Of a stretch of DNA of 20,879 bases, positions 1-5,230 are shown piece by piece (positions within the stretch are counted from its first letter, which is position 1; every line of letters begins with the position of its first letter). The DNA comes from a virus. The stretch is taken from the IMG/VR virus record IMGVR_UViG_3300042868_004914, positions 1 through 20,879 of that record; one strand, written 5' to 3'. Made by a program: the position numbers and the translations under genes. The notes beneath the pieces are model-generated. The model did not search any database, was not told where the DNA came from, and saw only the letters and a list, made by a program, of their open reading frames with translations.

Positions 1-17
1 AAACATATAAAACAGTT

Positions 18-51
18 ACTATGATTGTATATCGCAATATGCAATCGTAGT
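18..51. other. Small perfect-loop hairpin left of the cassette array
   Basis: ACTATGATTG at 18-27 pairs with CAATCGTAGT at 42-51 (10 bp, one T-G wobble). Inside it ATAT at 29-32 pairs with ATAT at 37-40 around the loop CGCA. It lies immediately before the first attC-like site and could be the last arm of a preceding site or a stand-alone hairpin. No gene is visible in bases 1-187 once the start of the first ORF is placed at 188. Confidence 0.4.
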
Positions 52-56
52 ATTTC

Positions 57-179
57 TGGTAACGTCCTGCCGCTTTGCTTAGTGCGGGATTTAGAACTAC
101 AAAATTTAATAATTAAAACAAAATATGATGGAAAACGATAAGATACAAAAACCCGCATTGAGCAAAACGGCTGTTAGCG
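57..179 (+). repeat. attC-like recombination site 0 (long-loop form)
   Basis: A box TGGTAAC at 57-63 and a box GTTAGCG at 173-179 flank a long imperfect stem. GCCGCTTTGCTTAGTGCGGG at 69-88 pairs with CCCGCATTGAGCAAAACGGC at 152-171; of 20 positions, 17 are Watson-Crick, two are G-T wobbles and one is a C-A mismatch. The loop is about 63 nt. This is the R''-L''-loop-L'-R' layout of integron attC sites, with a size like the long VCR-type sites. That integron cassettes carry such sites is established; assigning this one is my inference from structure. No integron integrase is in the window. Confidence 0.55.
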
Positions 180-187
180 GTTCGGTT

Positions 188-451
188 ATGATTACAGAAG
201 AATCAATTTTAGAAATAGGATTTGTAAAACATTCTGAATATACATACAAACTATTTAGCAATATTGTAGAGGGATATTTAACCGAAATAGAAGTGTTTTT
301 TGAGCCTAATGAAAAAGTAAGTATTCAAATTAGACAAACAACTTTCAATTTATCGGATTTAGATAGAAACTCAATTTTTGTTAGAGATATGACATACTTA
401 CACGAGCTTAATTATTTGGTAGTGGTTTTAACGGGCGTTCCGTTTAACTGA
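188..451 (+). CDS. Cassette-borne hypothetical protein (87 aa)
   Basis: I do not recognise the family. The frame is open from an ATG at 125, but codons 1-21 of that longer form lie in the loop and right arm of the preceding attC-like hairpin (the arm reads PALSKTAVSGS), so ATG 188 is the more natural start. The longer form cannot be excluded, because Bacteroidetes proteins that begin by reading through such arms seem familiar to me. The protein starts MITEESILEIGFVKH, is mixed alpha/beta with a hydrophobic C-terminus, and shows no signal peptide or catalytic motif. The stop codon directly abuts the box ACCGCTAACG of the next site, so the ORF fills its cassette as integron cassette genes usually do. 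It has no overlap with neighbours and no clear promoter of its own. Confidence 0.6.
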   Translation: MITEESILEIGFVKHSEYTYKLFSNIVEGYLTEIEVFFEPNEKVSIQIRQTTFNLSDLDRNSIFVRDMTYLHELNYLVVVLTGVPFN

Positions 452-529
452 CCGCTAACGTTAAAACTATACTGCGGTTGCCTATGCGGTTTAGTAGATT
501 CGGCAACTGCTGTATAGTGATTGTTATAT
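443..529 (+). repeat. attC-like recombination site 1
   Basis: It begins with the 18-bp box TTTAACTGACCGCTAACG at 443-460, which recurs with three changes at 853-870. A stem follows: ACTATACTGCGGTTGCC at 466-482 pairs with GGCAACTGCTGTATAGT at 502-518 (17 positions, one mismatch, one G-T wobble, 19-nt loop). It ends at GTTATAT at 523-529. The left box CGCTAAC (453-459) is complementary to GTTAGCG at 173-179, the start of the same cassette, rather than to the right box of this site. That is what a circularising integron cassette predicts. The site separates two unrelated small ORFs. Confidence 0.6.
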
Positions 530-564
530 TCTCGGCTTTTTACTAATAAATTAAAAATAAAATT

Positions 565-822
565 ATGAAAAATAAAAAAGTACACAAATTAAAAACTATT
601 GAGGATATGTGCCGAATAGTTACGGAAGAAAATTATGTTAGATTAATTATGGATATGGCTGATTGCATAGGGTTTCATATTAATTTAAAAAGAAAACTGA
701 CTAAAAAAAAATATTCTGAATTAAAATTTGAGCATATTATATGGAAGGATGATGGTGTCGAAGGAATGACTTCTTTAAAATTAAACGGAAAAGAAATTAC
801 AATTAAAAAACAGCAAGAATAG
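565..822 (+). CDS. Cassette-borne hypothetical protein (85 aa)
   Basis: Unknown family. It is a lysine-rich, probably soluble small protein with MDMADCIGFHIN in the middle and a basic C-terminus (NGKEITIKKQQE); no signal peptide, membrane segment or metal motif is visible. The ATG follows TAAAAATAAAATT, a typical AT-rich Bacteroidetes leader. It sits alone between the attC-like site ending at 529 and the truncated site beginning near 848, so it is the single gene of the second cassette. Its stop TAG is part of TAGATTTG at 820-827, which matches the TAnnTTTG -7 box but has no TTG at the right distance upstream, so any promoter for the next genes there is only a weak possibility. Confidence 0.55.
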   Translation: MKNKKVHKLKTIEDMCRIVTEENYVRLIMDMADCIGFHINLKRKLTKKKYSELKFEHIIWKDDGVEGMTSLKLNGKEITIKKQQE

Positions 823-847
823 ATTTGGTTACAAAGTTGCTCGAAGC

Positions 848-870
848 TGGAATATAACTAATCGCTAACG
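848..870 (+). repeat. Truncated attC-like site 2 (5' half only)
   Basis: GAATATAAC at 850-858 is complementary to the start of the same cassette, GTTATATTC at 523-531, and 853-870 repeats the 18-bp box of site 1 (15 of 18 identical, ending CGCTAACG). No second arm or closing GTTA box follows. The next bases lead straight into the start codons of the phage-like operon, including the palindrome AATGTA-T-TACATT at 877-889. The site therefore appears cut, and the cut coincides with the change from cassette DNA to phage-like genes. Confidence 0.45.
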
Positions 871-889
871 CTTATAAATGTATTACATT

Positions 890-1069
890 ATGGCAAAAAT
901 ACTAACAAAAACAAAGGTTATAAGAATAAGTCAAACACAACACGAAACGTTAAAAAAAATGAAGTCTTACAATGTTGATGTAGGGCATTTTATTCGTGAA
1001 GCAATCAAAGAAAAAATTAAAAAAGAGTACAAAGAATTAATGCCTAAACAAATTAAAACGCCATTTTAA
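890..1069 (+). CDS. Ribbon-helix-helix-like small protein (59 aa)
   Basis: After the start comes a short strand (TKVIRISQTQ), then two helices (HETLKKMKSYNVDVG and FIREAIKEKIKKEYKEL), the layout of Arc/CopG-type ribbon-helix-helix proteins, which bind DNA as dimers through the N-terminal strand. The sequence resembles small proteins common in Bacteroidetes phages and mobile elements. I chose ATG 890 (MAKILTK) over ATG 878 because the extra residues MYYI lie in a palindrome and add nothing to the fold; 878 remains possible. It is the first gene of a close-packed rightward operon, with its stop two bases before the next ATG. A regulatory role, possibly autoregulation, is inferred from fold and position only. 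Confidence 0.65.
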   Translation: MAKILTKTKVIRISQTQHETLKKMKSYNVDVGHFIREAIKEKIKKEYKELMPKQIKTPF

Positions 1070-1071
1070 AA

Positions 1072-1278
1072 ATGAAACAATCAAAACAAAAATCTTTAGT
1101 TGAGAGCACCGTTCAAACAATCATCGGGCTTGCAACTTCAATAGTGCTTCAAGTGGTACTATATCCGATATTGGGAATACCAGTATCGTTTACACAAAAT
1201 TTAATAATAACAGCCGTATTCTTTATCGTTTCAATTGCGAGAGGGTATTTTGTGCGACGAATATTTGAGAAATTATGA
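1072..1278 (+). CDS. DUF7220-like small membrane protein
   Basis: 68 aa with two hydrophobic segments, about residues 12-32 (TIIGLATSIVLQVVLYPILG) and 41-58 (NLIITAVFFIVSIARGYF), followed by a basic end VRRIFEKL. The order polar N-terminus (QSKQKSLVES), two membrane spans, then SIARGYFVRRIF matches a family of small phage and plasmid inner-membrane proteins that I associate with DUF7220; this is recognition by pattern, without a search. The function is unknown. It overlaps the next gene through ATGA at 1275-1278. A holin role was considered, but the position in the early operon far from late genes argues against it. Confidence 0.65.
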   Translation: MKQSKQKSLVESTVQTIIGLATSIVLQVVLYPILGIPVSFTQNLIITAVFFIVSIARGYFVRRIFEKL

Positions 1279-1532
1279 AAACAGCAGTAGAGTGGTTAGT
1301 AGATAAGCATTTTGGAGGAATTGAGAATTGTACTCCAGATTTTAAGAACCACATTGAACAAGCAAAAGAAATGGAAAAAAAACAGCAAGGGTTTTTTGCG
1401 GAGTGGTTGGCAAGAAATCATTATGTATTATACAATGAATCAATTGAAGGTGTGCATTTTTGGAAAAATGAACACTCAAAAGGAAAAACAAGTGAACTAT
1501 TAAAAATTTACAAAAATGAAACTAAAAGATAA
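1275..1532 (+). CDS. Small early protein, first of a tandem family (85 aa)
   Basis: It begins MKTAVEWLVDKHFGG, a start often seen in small early proteins of Bacteroidetes phages. The core is EKKQQGFFAEWLARNHYV and the end is SELLKIYKNE. The same pattern (EKKQQ, an aromatic/W segment, then ELLxIYK) returns in the ORF at 1719-1967, and the C-terminal IYK motif also in 1516-1722, so these look like duplicated and diverged copies. No enzyme motif is visible, and acidic and basic residues are mixed. It starts within the stop of the previous gene and overlaps the next by 17 bases. A host-takeover or anti-defence role would be speculation. A 63-aa ORF inside it in another frame (1312-1503) is judged a shadow. 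Confidence 0.7.
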   Translation: MKTAVEWLVDKHFGGIENCTPDFKNHIEQAKEMEKKQQGFFAEWLARNHYVLYNESIEGVHFWKNEHSKGKTSELLKIYKNETKR

Positions 1533-1722
1533 ATTCGACAATCCAATAATGCGCCACGATTTAGGCAGAAATGAAATTGAAGAAACGAAAGAGCAATGTG
1601 CGGAAATAGCAGAGAAGTTTGCTATTGAAGTTTTGGAATTTTATCATAATAATTTATTTATGATTGCATTAAAAGACGGAGAGGCGAAAAGAATATTAGA
1701 AATTTACAAAAAAACATTATGA
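1516..1722 (+). CDS. Small early protein, second of the tandem family (68 aa)
   Basis: It starts MKLKDKFDNPIMRHDLG inside the end of the previous gene, a 17-base overlap. The rest is mostly helical: IEETKEQCAEIAEKFAIEVLEFY followed by GEAKRILEIYKKTL. The last nine residues, ILEIYKKTL, are nearly identical to the end of the next protein (LLEIYKKTL), and the DNA encoding them is part of a 31-bp direct repeat. Unknown function, no catalytic motif. The overlapping start and stop imply translational coupling with both neighbours. Confidence 0.65.
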   Translation: MKLKDKFDNPIMRHDLGRNEIEETKEQCAEIAEKFAIEVLEFYHNNLFMIALKDGEAKRILEIYKKTL

Positions 1723-1969
1723 CAGCAATACAAGAAATGATTGAAATAATCAAACAAAAAAGAAATGAAAGTGAAATTTCAAACACGCTTTTAAGATTTG
1801 TCTACGATGAAGCTATAAGGCTATTAGAAAAAGAAAAGAAACAGCAAGATGAATTAGCTATTGGATTTTCGGATTGGATGATTTGTAAAGCAGAAAAATA
1901 TGACTCGTATCTATGTCTTATTAAAGATTATAAAGAATTATTAGAAATATACAAAAAAACATTATGACA
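1694..1969 (+). repeat. Pair of 31-bp direct repeats at gene junctions
   Basis: Bases 1694-1724 and 1939-1969 are identical except at one position (an A for a T in the middle) and lie 245 bp apart. Each copy contains the end of one small gene (residues EIYKKTL), the ATGA junction and the start of the next gene (MT). A more degenerate copy is present at 1498-1518. The seam is a ready site for homologous exchange or duplication of whole small genes without disturbing overlap or reading frame. Confidence 0.75.
1719..1967 (+). CDS. Small early protein, third of the tandem family (82 aa)
   Basis: It begins MTAIQEMIEIIKQKRNESE, an amphipathic helix. A second helix rich in E and K (EAIRLLEKEKKQQDEL) leads into FSDWMICKAEKYDSY, and it ends ELLEIYKKTL. 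The middle and end correspond to the first family member (EKKQQ, then F..W, then ELLxIYK), and the last nine residues to the second. It is flanked on both sides by the direct repeat described here and joined to both neighbours by ATGA overlaps. Function unknown, no catalytic motif seen. Confidence 0.65.
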   Translation: MTAIQEMIEIIKQKRNESEISNTLLRFVYDEAIRLLEKEKKQQDELAIGFSDWMICKAEKYDSYLCLIKDYKELLEIYKKTL

Positions 1970-2155
1970 CCGAAACAAAAACTAAAATCAATTGAAAAGA
2001 AAATGGAACGGTTACAATTTAATAACGATAGAATTAATTTGCAACAAGCTTCGAGGTATTTTGCAGATATTAAAAGGTACAACGAATTAGAAAAAGAGCA
2101 CTTCTTTTTAAAATTTCAAATAGAACATTGTCAAACTTGCGGGAAAAAATTATGA
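1964..2155 (+). CDS. Hypothetical coiled-coil protein with C-terminal CxxC (63 aa)
   Basis: Almost the whole protein is charged helix (KLKSIEKKMERLQFN, then DIKRYNELEKEHFFLKFQIEHC), likely a short coiled coil, ending in CQTCGKKL. Together with the preceding residues this gives the cluster HCQTC near the C-terminus, which could bind a metal when the protein dimerises; that is inference. Its family is unknown to me. It overlaps both neighbours by four bases through ATGA and is part of the early operon of small genes. Confidence 0.6.
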   Translation: MTPKQKLKSIEKKMERLQFNNDRINLQQASRYFADIKRYNELEKEHFFLKFQIEHCQTCGKKL

Positions 2156-2298
2156 AGCCGACGATTTACGAAAAGAATAATTTGCCAGAAAATGTGCGAA
2201 TTTTATACAATGAAATAATCGAAAAATATCAAATCATTTGCCATTACGAAAATGGTATAATTAAAAAAGACGAACTAATTAAACAACTACAAAAATGA
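2152..2298 (+). CDS. Hypothetical small protein (48 aa)
   Basis: A short ORF that fills the gap between its neighbours exactly: ATG 2152 overlaps the previous stop, and its TGA at 2296-2298 overlaps the next ATG. The product begins MKPTIYEKNNLPENVR and ends IIKKDELIKQLQK, with a predicted helix in the middle (ILYNEIIEKYQII). It is supported by the continued ATGA coupling and by codon use like the neighbours rather than by family recognition. Function unknown. Confidence 0.55.
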   Translation: MKPTIYEKNNLPENVRILYNEIIEKYQIICHYENGIIKKDELIKQLQK

Positions 2299-2585
2299 AA
2301 TCACTATACGAAACAATCGACATTTTAAGAAAAGACCAGGGACATAAACTTTGGGGGAAACAATTTAATAAGTTTGACAAAGACGACTGGGCGGAAATTG
2401 CAAGGATTGAAAAATCCGATCCAATCCAATATTGTAAAAAAGGCAAAACAAAAGAAGTGATGAAAATAAGTACCGGCGAAAAGTTTAAGAATATTACACA
2501 ATGTGCAGTGGCCAACGGTATGCACCGTAATACTCTTTTTGCGATGTTGTCCCGGGGTTATGAATGTGATTATAGATTGGTATGA
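2295..2585 (+). CDS. NUMOD1/HTH-like DNA-binding protein (96 aa)
   Basis: The C-terminal 40 residues (EVMKISTGEKFKNITQ, then CAVANGMHRNTLFAMLSRG) follow the pattern of NUMOD1-like modules: a short 'attribute plus tag' strand segment and then a helix-turn-helix with A..NGM....L..ML. In known proteins this module helps homing endonucleases and phage proteins contact DNA. The N-terminal half (YETIDILRKDQGHKLWGKQF) is not recognised, and no HNH or GIY-YIG nuclease motif is present. It overlaps the methyltransferase by four bases, so the two are probably co-translated. A role in DNA recognition is inferred. Confidence 0.55.
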   Translation: MKSLYETIDILRKDQGHKLWGKQFNKFDKDDWAEIARIEKSDPIQYCKKGKTKEVMKISTGEKFKNITQCAVANGMHRNTLFAMLSRGYECDYRLV

Positions 2586-3229
2586 TGACTATAACTAACG
2601 AGGATAATATGGAGTTAATGGCAAGGTATGAAGATAATCATTTCGACCTTGCTATTGTAGACCCGCCTTATGGGATTGATAGTAAAATTAGTACTGTGAG
2701 CAGTTTAAATAAAGGTAATAAATTCGCACAATTATATAATGAAAAAAGATGGGATAAATTTAGACCTGAAAATGATTATTGGTGTGAGTTATTAAGGGTT
2801 TCAAAAAATCAAATTGTTTGCGGCGGAAATTATTTTGCTGAAAAATTGCCAGTAAGTAGAGGTTGGGTAGTTTGGGATAAACAAGGTGAAGGTATGACTA
2901 GCGTAAATAATGAGTTAATTTACACTTCATTTGATTATTCAATTAAAACGTTTTCAAGATGTCATGGACTAGATAAAGGATTTATGGCAAAAGGAATTGA
3001 TAAAGTTTTTCATCCAACACAAAAACCTCAAAAATTATATAAATTTTTATTACAAAATTACGCTAAACCAAACGACAAAATCCTTGACACACATTTAGGT
3101 TCTGGAAGTATTGCAATAGCTTGTCACGATTACGGTTTTGATTTAACAGCTTGTGAACTTGACCGTGAATACTTCGACAAAGCAATGCAGAGAATTAATA
3201 ACCACGTGGCACAACAAAAACTGTTTTAG
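2582..3229 (+). CDS. Site-specific DNA methyltransferase (beta class, N6-A/N4-C)
   Basis: 215 aa. Motif IV DPPYGI is at residues 27-32, HPTQKP at 144-149, and the AdoMet-binding motif I region DTHLGSGSIAIA at 169-180. Catalytic motif before AdoMet motif is the beta-class order of amino-methyltransferases, which use AdoMet to methylate adenine N6 or cytosine N4 in DNA. The ASP-Pro-Pro-Tyr form favours adenine. The region between, where the target recognition domain should be, is short (NYFAEKLPVSRGWVVWDK). No restriction nuclease is nearby, so it is an orphan enzyme, probably protecting phage DNA or altering host regulation. ATG 2582 is in the stop of the upstream gene; ATG 2585 is an alternative. 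It is the last gene of the early operon. Confidence 0.9.
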   Translation: MMTITNEDNMELMARYEDNHFDLAIVDPPYGIDSKISTVSSLNKGNKFAQLYNEKRWDKFRPENDYWCELLRVSKNQIVCGGNYFAEKLPVSRGWVVWDKQGEGMTSVNNELIYTSFDYSIKTFSRCHGLDKGFMAKGIDKVFHPTQKPQKLYKFLLQNYAKPNDKILDTHLGSGSIAIACHDYGFDLTACELDREYFDKAMQRINNHVAQQKLF

Positions 3230-3272
3230 TTAATAAAAAGTTAAATAATATACAAAGTGTATATATATTTTT

Positions 3273-3280
3273 TAAGTTTG
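3273..3280 (+). promoter_or_regulatory. Candidate promoter -7 box upstream of the 147-aa gene
   Basis: TAAGTTTG matches the Bacteroidetes -7 consensus TAnnTTTG in the only real intergenic gap after the methyltransferase, 21 bases before the start at 3302. No TTG is found at the expected distance upstream, so support is partial. The leader from here to the ATG has no terminator hairpin. Confidence 0.4.
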
Positions 3281-3301
3281 TACCAATTAAAAAACTAAAT
3301 T

Positions 3302-3745
3302 ATGAGCAAATTACAATTTTTTGAGATGAGAGCCGCAGAAATGACTGCTATGTATGACAGCACTTTTACTAAAAAAGATGCTGTTAAAACTGGAGAGCAA
3401 CTAATCCAATCCGTACTGGATGATGGTAGTTGCGATATTATGCAATTAGGGGCGAATTTAGCTCGTTTAGAGCAAGTTGTTTCAAGTGCGATGGCAAAGT
3501 TTAGAAGCCATATTATCGACGCTGAAAAGCAGGTTATTTTAGGAGTTGAATTTTCGCCAGTAAATGGTGGCAATACCGTAAATTATGCAGACGATGAGAT
3601 ATGGGCAACGATTAAAGCGGATTTAGACGCTCGTACCGAACAGCTGAAAATGGCACAGAAACAAGATACGTTTGATGCTTATGGAAACCAAGTGCCGAAA
3701 GTTTCAATTTCTCCGAAAAAAAGTAGTGTGAAAATTAAATTTTAA
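3302..3745 (+). CDS. Hypothetical phage early protein (147 aa)
   Basis: Unknown function. The N-terminal two thirds is helical and moderately acidic (LQFFEMRAAEMTAMYD, LIQSVLDDGSCDIMQ, LARLEQVVSSAMAKFRSHI). The end is a basic tail with PKVSISPKKSSVKIKF. A probably disordered linker with QKQDTFDAYGNQVPK separates the two. The basic tail would suit nucleic acid contact, but no named domain is visible. It follows a candidate -7 box and is the first gene of the recombination block, separated by only four bases from a 54-aa ORF. It is cytoplasmic by composition, with no signal or membrane segment. Confidence 0.65.
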   Translation: MSKLQFFEMRAAEMTAMYDSTFTKKDAVKTGEQLIQSVLDDGSCDIMQLGANLARLEQVVSSAMAKFRSHIIDAEKQVILGVEFSPVNGGNTVNYADDEIWATIKADLDARTEQLKMAQKQDTFDAYGNQVPKVSISPKKSSVKIKF

Positions 3746-3749
3746 AATT

Positions 3750-3914
3750 ATGAAAGTAGAAATAGTAGTGAAAAATTTTAATCAAAATTTGTATAAATTT
3801 GAATGCAAAATAAATAAAAAAATAAAACGTTTTAAAAAGGAATGTAAAGAAATTAAAGACGTCAATATACTTCACGATGGTGAAACTTTAATTGCAATTA
3901 TTAAATATATTTAG
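3750..3914 (+). CDS. Hypothetical very basic small protein (54 aa)
   Basis: ATG at 3750 in the AAATTATGAAA context, stop TAG at 3912-3914. The product begins MKVEIVVKNFNQNLYKFECK, has a lysine-rich helix (KINKKIKRFKKECKEIKD) and ends HDGETLIAIIKYI. The high charge suggests a small nucleic-acid-binding or partner-binding protein, but nothing identifies a family. It starts four bases after the preceding gene, so it is likely in the same transcript. Its 3' end carries the -33 and most of the spacer of the promoter for the following leader RNA. Confidence 0.5.
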   Translation: MKVEIVVKNFNQNLYKFECKINKKIKRFKKECKEIKDVNILHDGETLIAIIKYI

Positions 3915-3922
3915 TATATTTG
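3892..3922 (+). promoter_or_regulatory. Bacteroidetes-type promoter for the 3934 leader
   Basis: TTG at 3892-3894 and TATATTTG at 3915-3922 are separated by 20 bases, matching the TTG / TAnnTTTG pattern of Bacteroidetes housekeeping promoters. Transcription would start near 3928-3932, just before the structured leader. This is the best promoter match seen in the window. Confidence 0.6.
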
Positions 3923-3933
3923 CCAAACAATAC

Positions 3934-4010
3934 GGTCAGGTATTGAAACGAAAAATTATTTCAAGCCCTGATATGCCTTTGCTGACCCAAAGGATTTTAT
4001 CAGGGTTTTT
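3934..4010 (+). ncRNA. Structured leader RNA with competing terminator and loop pairing
   Basis: Three pairings can be read. (a) TCAGG 3936-3940 with CCTGA 3967-3971, and TTGAAA 3943-3948 with TTTCAA 3959-3964, form an upstream hairpin. (b) CCCTGATA 3966-3973 with TATCAGGG 3998-4005, enclosing CCTTTG 3976-3981 with CAAAGG 3988-3993, forms a terminator followed by TTTTT. (c) GGTCAG 3934-3939 is a perfect complement of the terminator's apical loop CTGACC 3982-3987. Pairings (a) and (b) share CCCTGA and exclude each other. This looks like an attenuator, a riboswitch-like leader or a pseudoknotted small RNA ending at the terminator. The ParB-like start at 4023 lies 12 bases downstream. I match it to no known RNA family. 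Confidence 0.6.
3966..4010 (+). terminator. Intrinsic terminator in front of the ParB-like gene
   Basis: An 8-bp perfect stem (CCCTGATA/TATCAGGG) with an inner 6-bp perfect stem (CCTTTG/CAAAGG) and a tail of five T at 4006-4010. It may simply end the upstream transcript, but it lies downstream of a promoter and just before the next start codon, so it can also act as a premature terminator for the ParB-like gene. Confidence 0.7.
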
Positions 4011-4022
4011 AAATTATTAATT

Positions 4023-4712
4023 ATGAAAACAACAAATTATGAACTTTTCTCTTTCAAAAAAGAAAATAGAGGAATTTCAAGACAAAAAGTAACGCAGCTA
4101 AAAGCTAATTTTGTAAAATTTGGTTATGATGAAAATTACCCAGTTTTAGTAGATGAAAACTTTTTAATAATTGATGGTCAACACCGTTTCTTAGCTTGTA
4201 GAGAATTAGGCGAAGAAATTAATTATGCATTTGCTAAAAATAATTCAAACGAATATATGAGAAGTTTGAATATAGTATCGTCCGCTTGGGAGTTGGCTGA
4301 TTATATTCGTTCGTATGCAACTGAGGGCGTTAGTTGTTATGTGGAACTTTTAGCATTTAAAGAAAAATACAACCTGACAATGTCAAATGCAATTGTTGTA
4401 TTTTTTGGGCCATCAAAAACAAAACAAATTAGAAAAGGAGAAGATATTTTAAAATTAAAAGACGCTGATAAAGTAGCTGAAACATTGAAAAATTTTGAAT
4501 TGCTAAAATTTAATTATTCTAAAAACTTTGCCGTGGCTATTCAATCTATCTTTGCCAAGAATATATCTGAAAAGAACTTAAATACTTTATTAGAAAAGCA
4601 ATTTTTAATAAATGAAATGGCTTCTGTAGTTCAATATTTGAAAGTCTTTGAGGGCATATTGAATAACCGAAGAGGAGTTCGAGAAAATGTTTACTTTACA
4701 AATATAAATTAA
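4023..4712 (+). CDS. ParB/Srx-fold nuclease-like protein (229 aa)
   Basis: The N-terminal 95 residues have the ParB/sulfiredoxin pattern: a start with conserved positioning residues (KENRGISRQKVTQLK), the strand PVLVDENFLIIDGQHRFLA at 40-58, and the key box DGQHR at 51-55 with the arginine typical of ParB box II. In this superfamily the fold binds or hydrolyses nucleotides or nicks DNA. The rest is helical with no visible HTH for a centromere site, so phage ParB-like nuclease or regulator is a better description than a partition protein, and no ParA is present. It is preceded by the structured leader and followed after five bases by the ERF gene. Confidence 0.75.
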   Translation: MKTTNYELFSFKKENRGISRQKVTQLKANFVKFGYDENYPVLVDENFLIIDGQHRFLACRELGEEINYAFAKNNSNEYMRSLNIVSSAWELADYIRSYATEGVSCYVELLAFKEKYNLTMSNAIVVFFGPSKTKQIRKGEDILKLKDADKVAETLKNFELLKFNYSKNFAVAIQSIFAKNISEKNLNTLLEKQFLINEMASVVQYLKVFEGILNNRRGVRENVYFTNIN

Positions 4713-4717
4713 TTATT

Positions 4718-5230
4718 ATGAAAGAAATAGCAACTGCCTTAGTCAAAGCGCAATTAGAAATGGTAGCACCAAAAAAAGGAAGTGTAAACCCATTTTTTAA
4801 AAACAAGTATGCTGATTTAAACGACGTACTATCTGCAGTAGTTCCAGCGCTAAATAACAACGGAATTGTACTTTTACAACCATTGGTTAATATTGATGGT
4901 AAAAATTATGTTAAAACAGTTTTAATGCACGAAAGCGGAGAAACGTTTGAAAGTCTGGCAGAAATATTTTGTAACAAACAAAACGATGCTCAGGCTTATG
5001 GAAGCGGGATAAGTTATGCAAGGCGTTATTCTTTAAGTTCTATTTGCGGAATTGGAAGCGCAGACGATGACGGACAAAAAGCAGTACAACCAAAACCAAA
5101 CGCCACTTTTGAAGTTTTAGAAAAAGCAGCAAAAGTAAATGCTACTATTGAACAAATAAAATCAAAATACAAAGTAACAACCGAGCAAGAGGCTCAATTT
5201 TTAATATTAAAATCAAACAACAATGAGTAA
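4718..5230 (+). CDS. erf: ERF-family single-strand annealing protein
   Basis: 170 aa. The family signature appears as NPFFKNKYADLNDVL (residues 24-38), the central strand region NNNGIVLLQPLV, and QAYGSGISYARRYSLSSICGI followed by an acidic DDDG. ERF proteins (from phage P22 Erf) form rings that bind single-stranded DNA and anneal complementary strands in phage recombination and genome circularisation, acting in the cytoplasm. It overlaps the SSB-like gene by eight bases and lies two genes before a nuclease, a common grouping of annealer, binding protein and nuclease. The C-terminal 45 residues are a variable helical tail. Confidence 0.9.
   Translation: MKEIATALVKAQLEMVAPKKGSVNPFFKNKYADLNDVLSAVVPALNNNGIVLLQPLVNIDGKNYVKTVLMHESGETFESLAEIFCNKQNDAQAYGSGISYARRYSLSSICGIGSADDDGQKAVQPKPNATFEVLEKAAKVNATIEQIKSKYKVTTEQEAQFLILKSNNNE

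Noticed and set aside
1101-1260. DUF7220-like small membrane protein as a holin
   Set aside because: It is in the early operon with no endolysin nearby, and the SIARGYFVRRIF ending fits the other family.
1312-1503. 63-aa ORF in a second frame inside the first tandem small gene
   Set aside because: It lies fully inside a gene with ATGA couplings on its upstream side and family similarity to its neighbours; the alternative reading has no such support.
3934-4010. Hammerhead-like ribozyme, because of CTGATA and GAAAC elements
   Set aside because: The core CTGATGA is not present, and the three-stem junction cannot be drawn; the terminator/antiterminator explanation uses the bases better.
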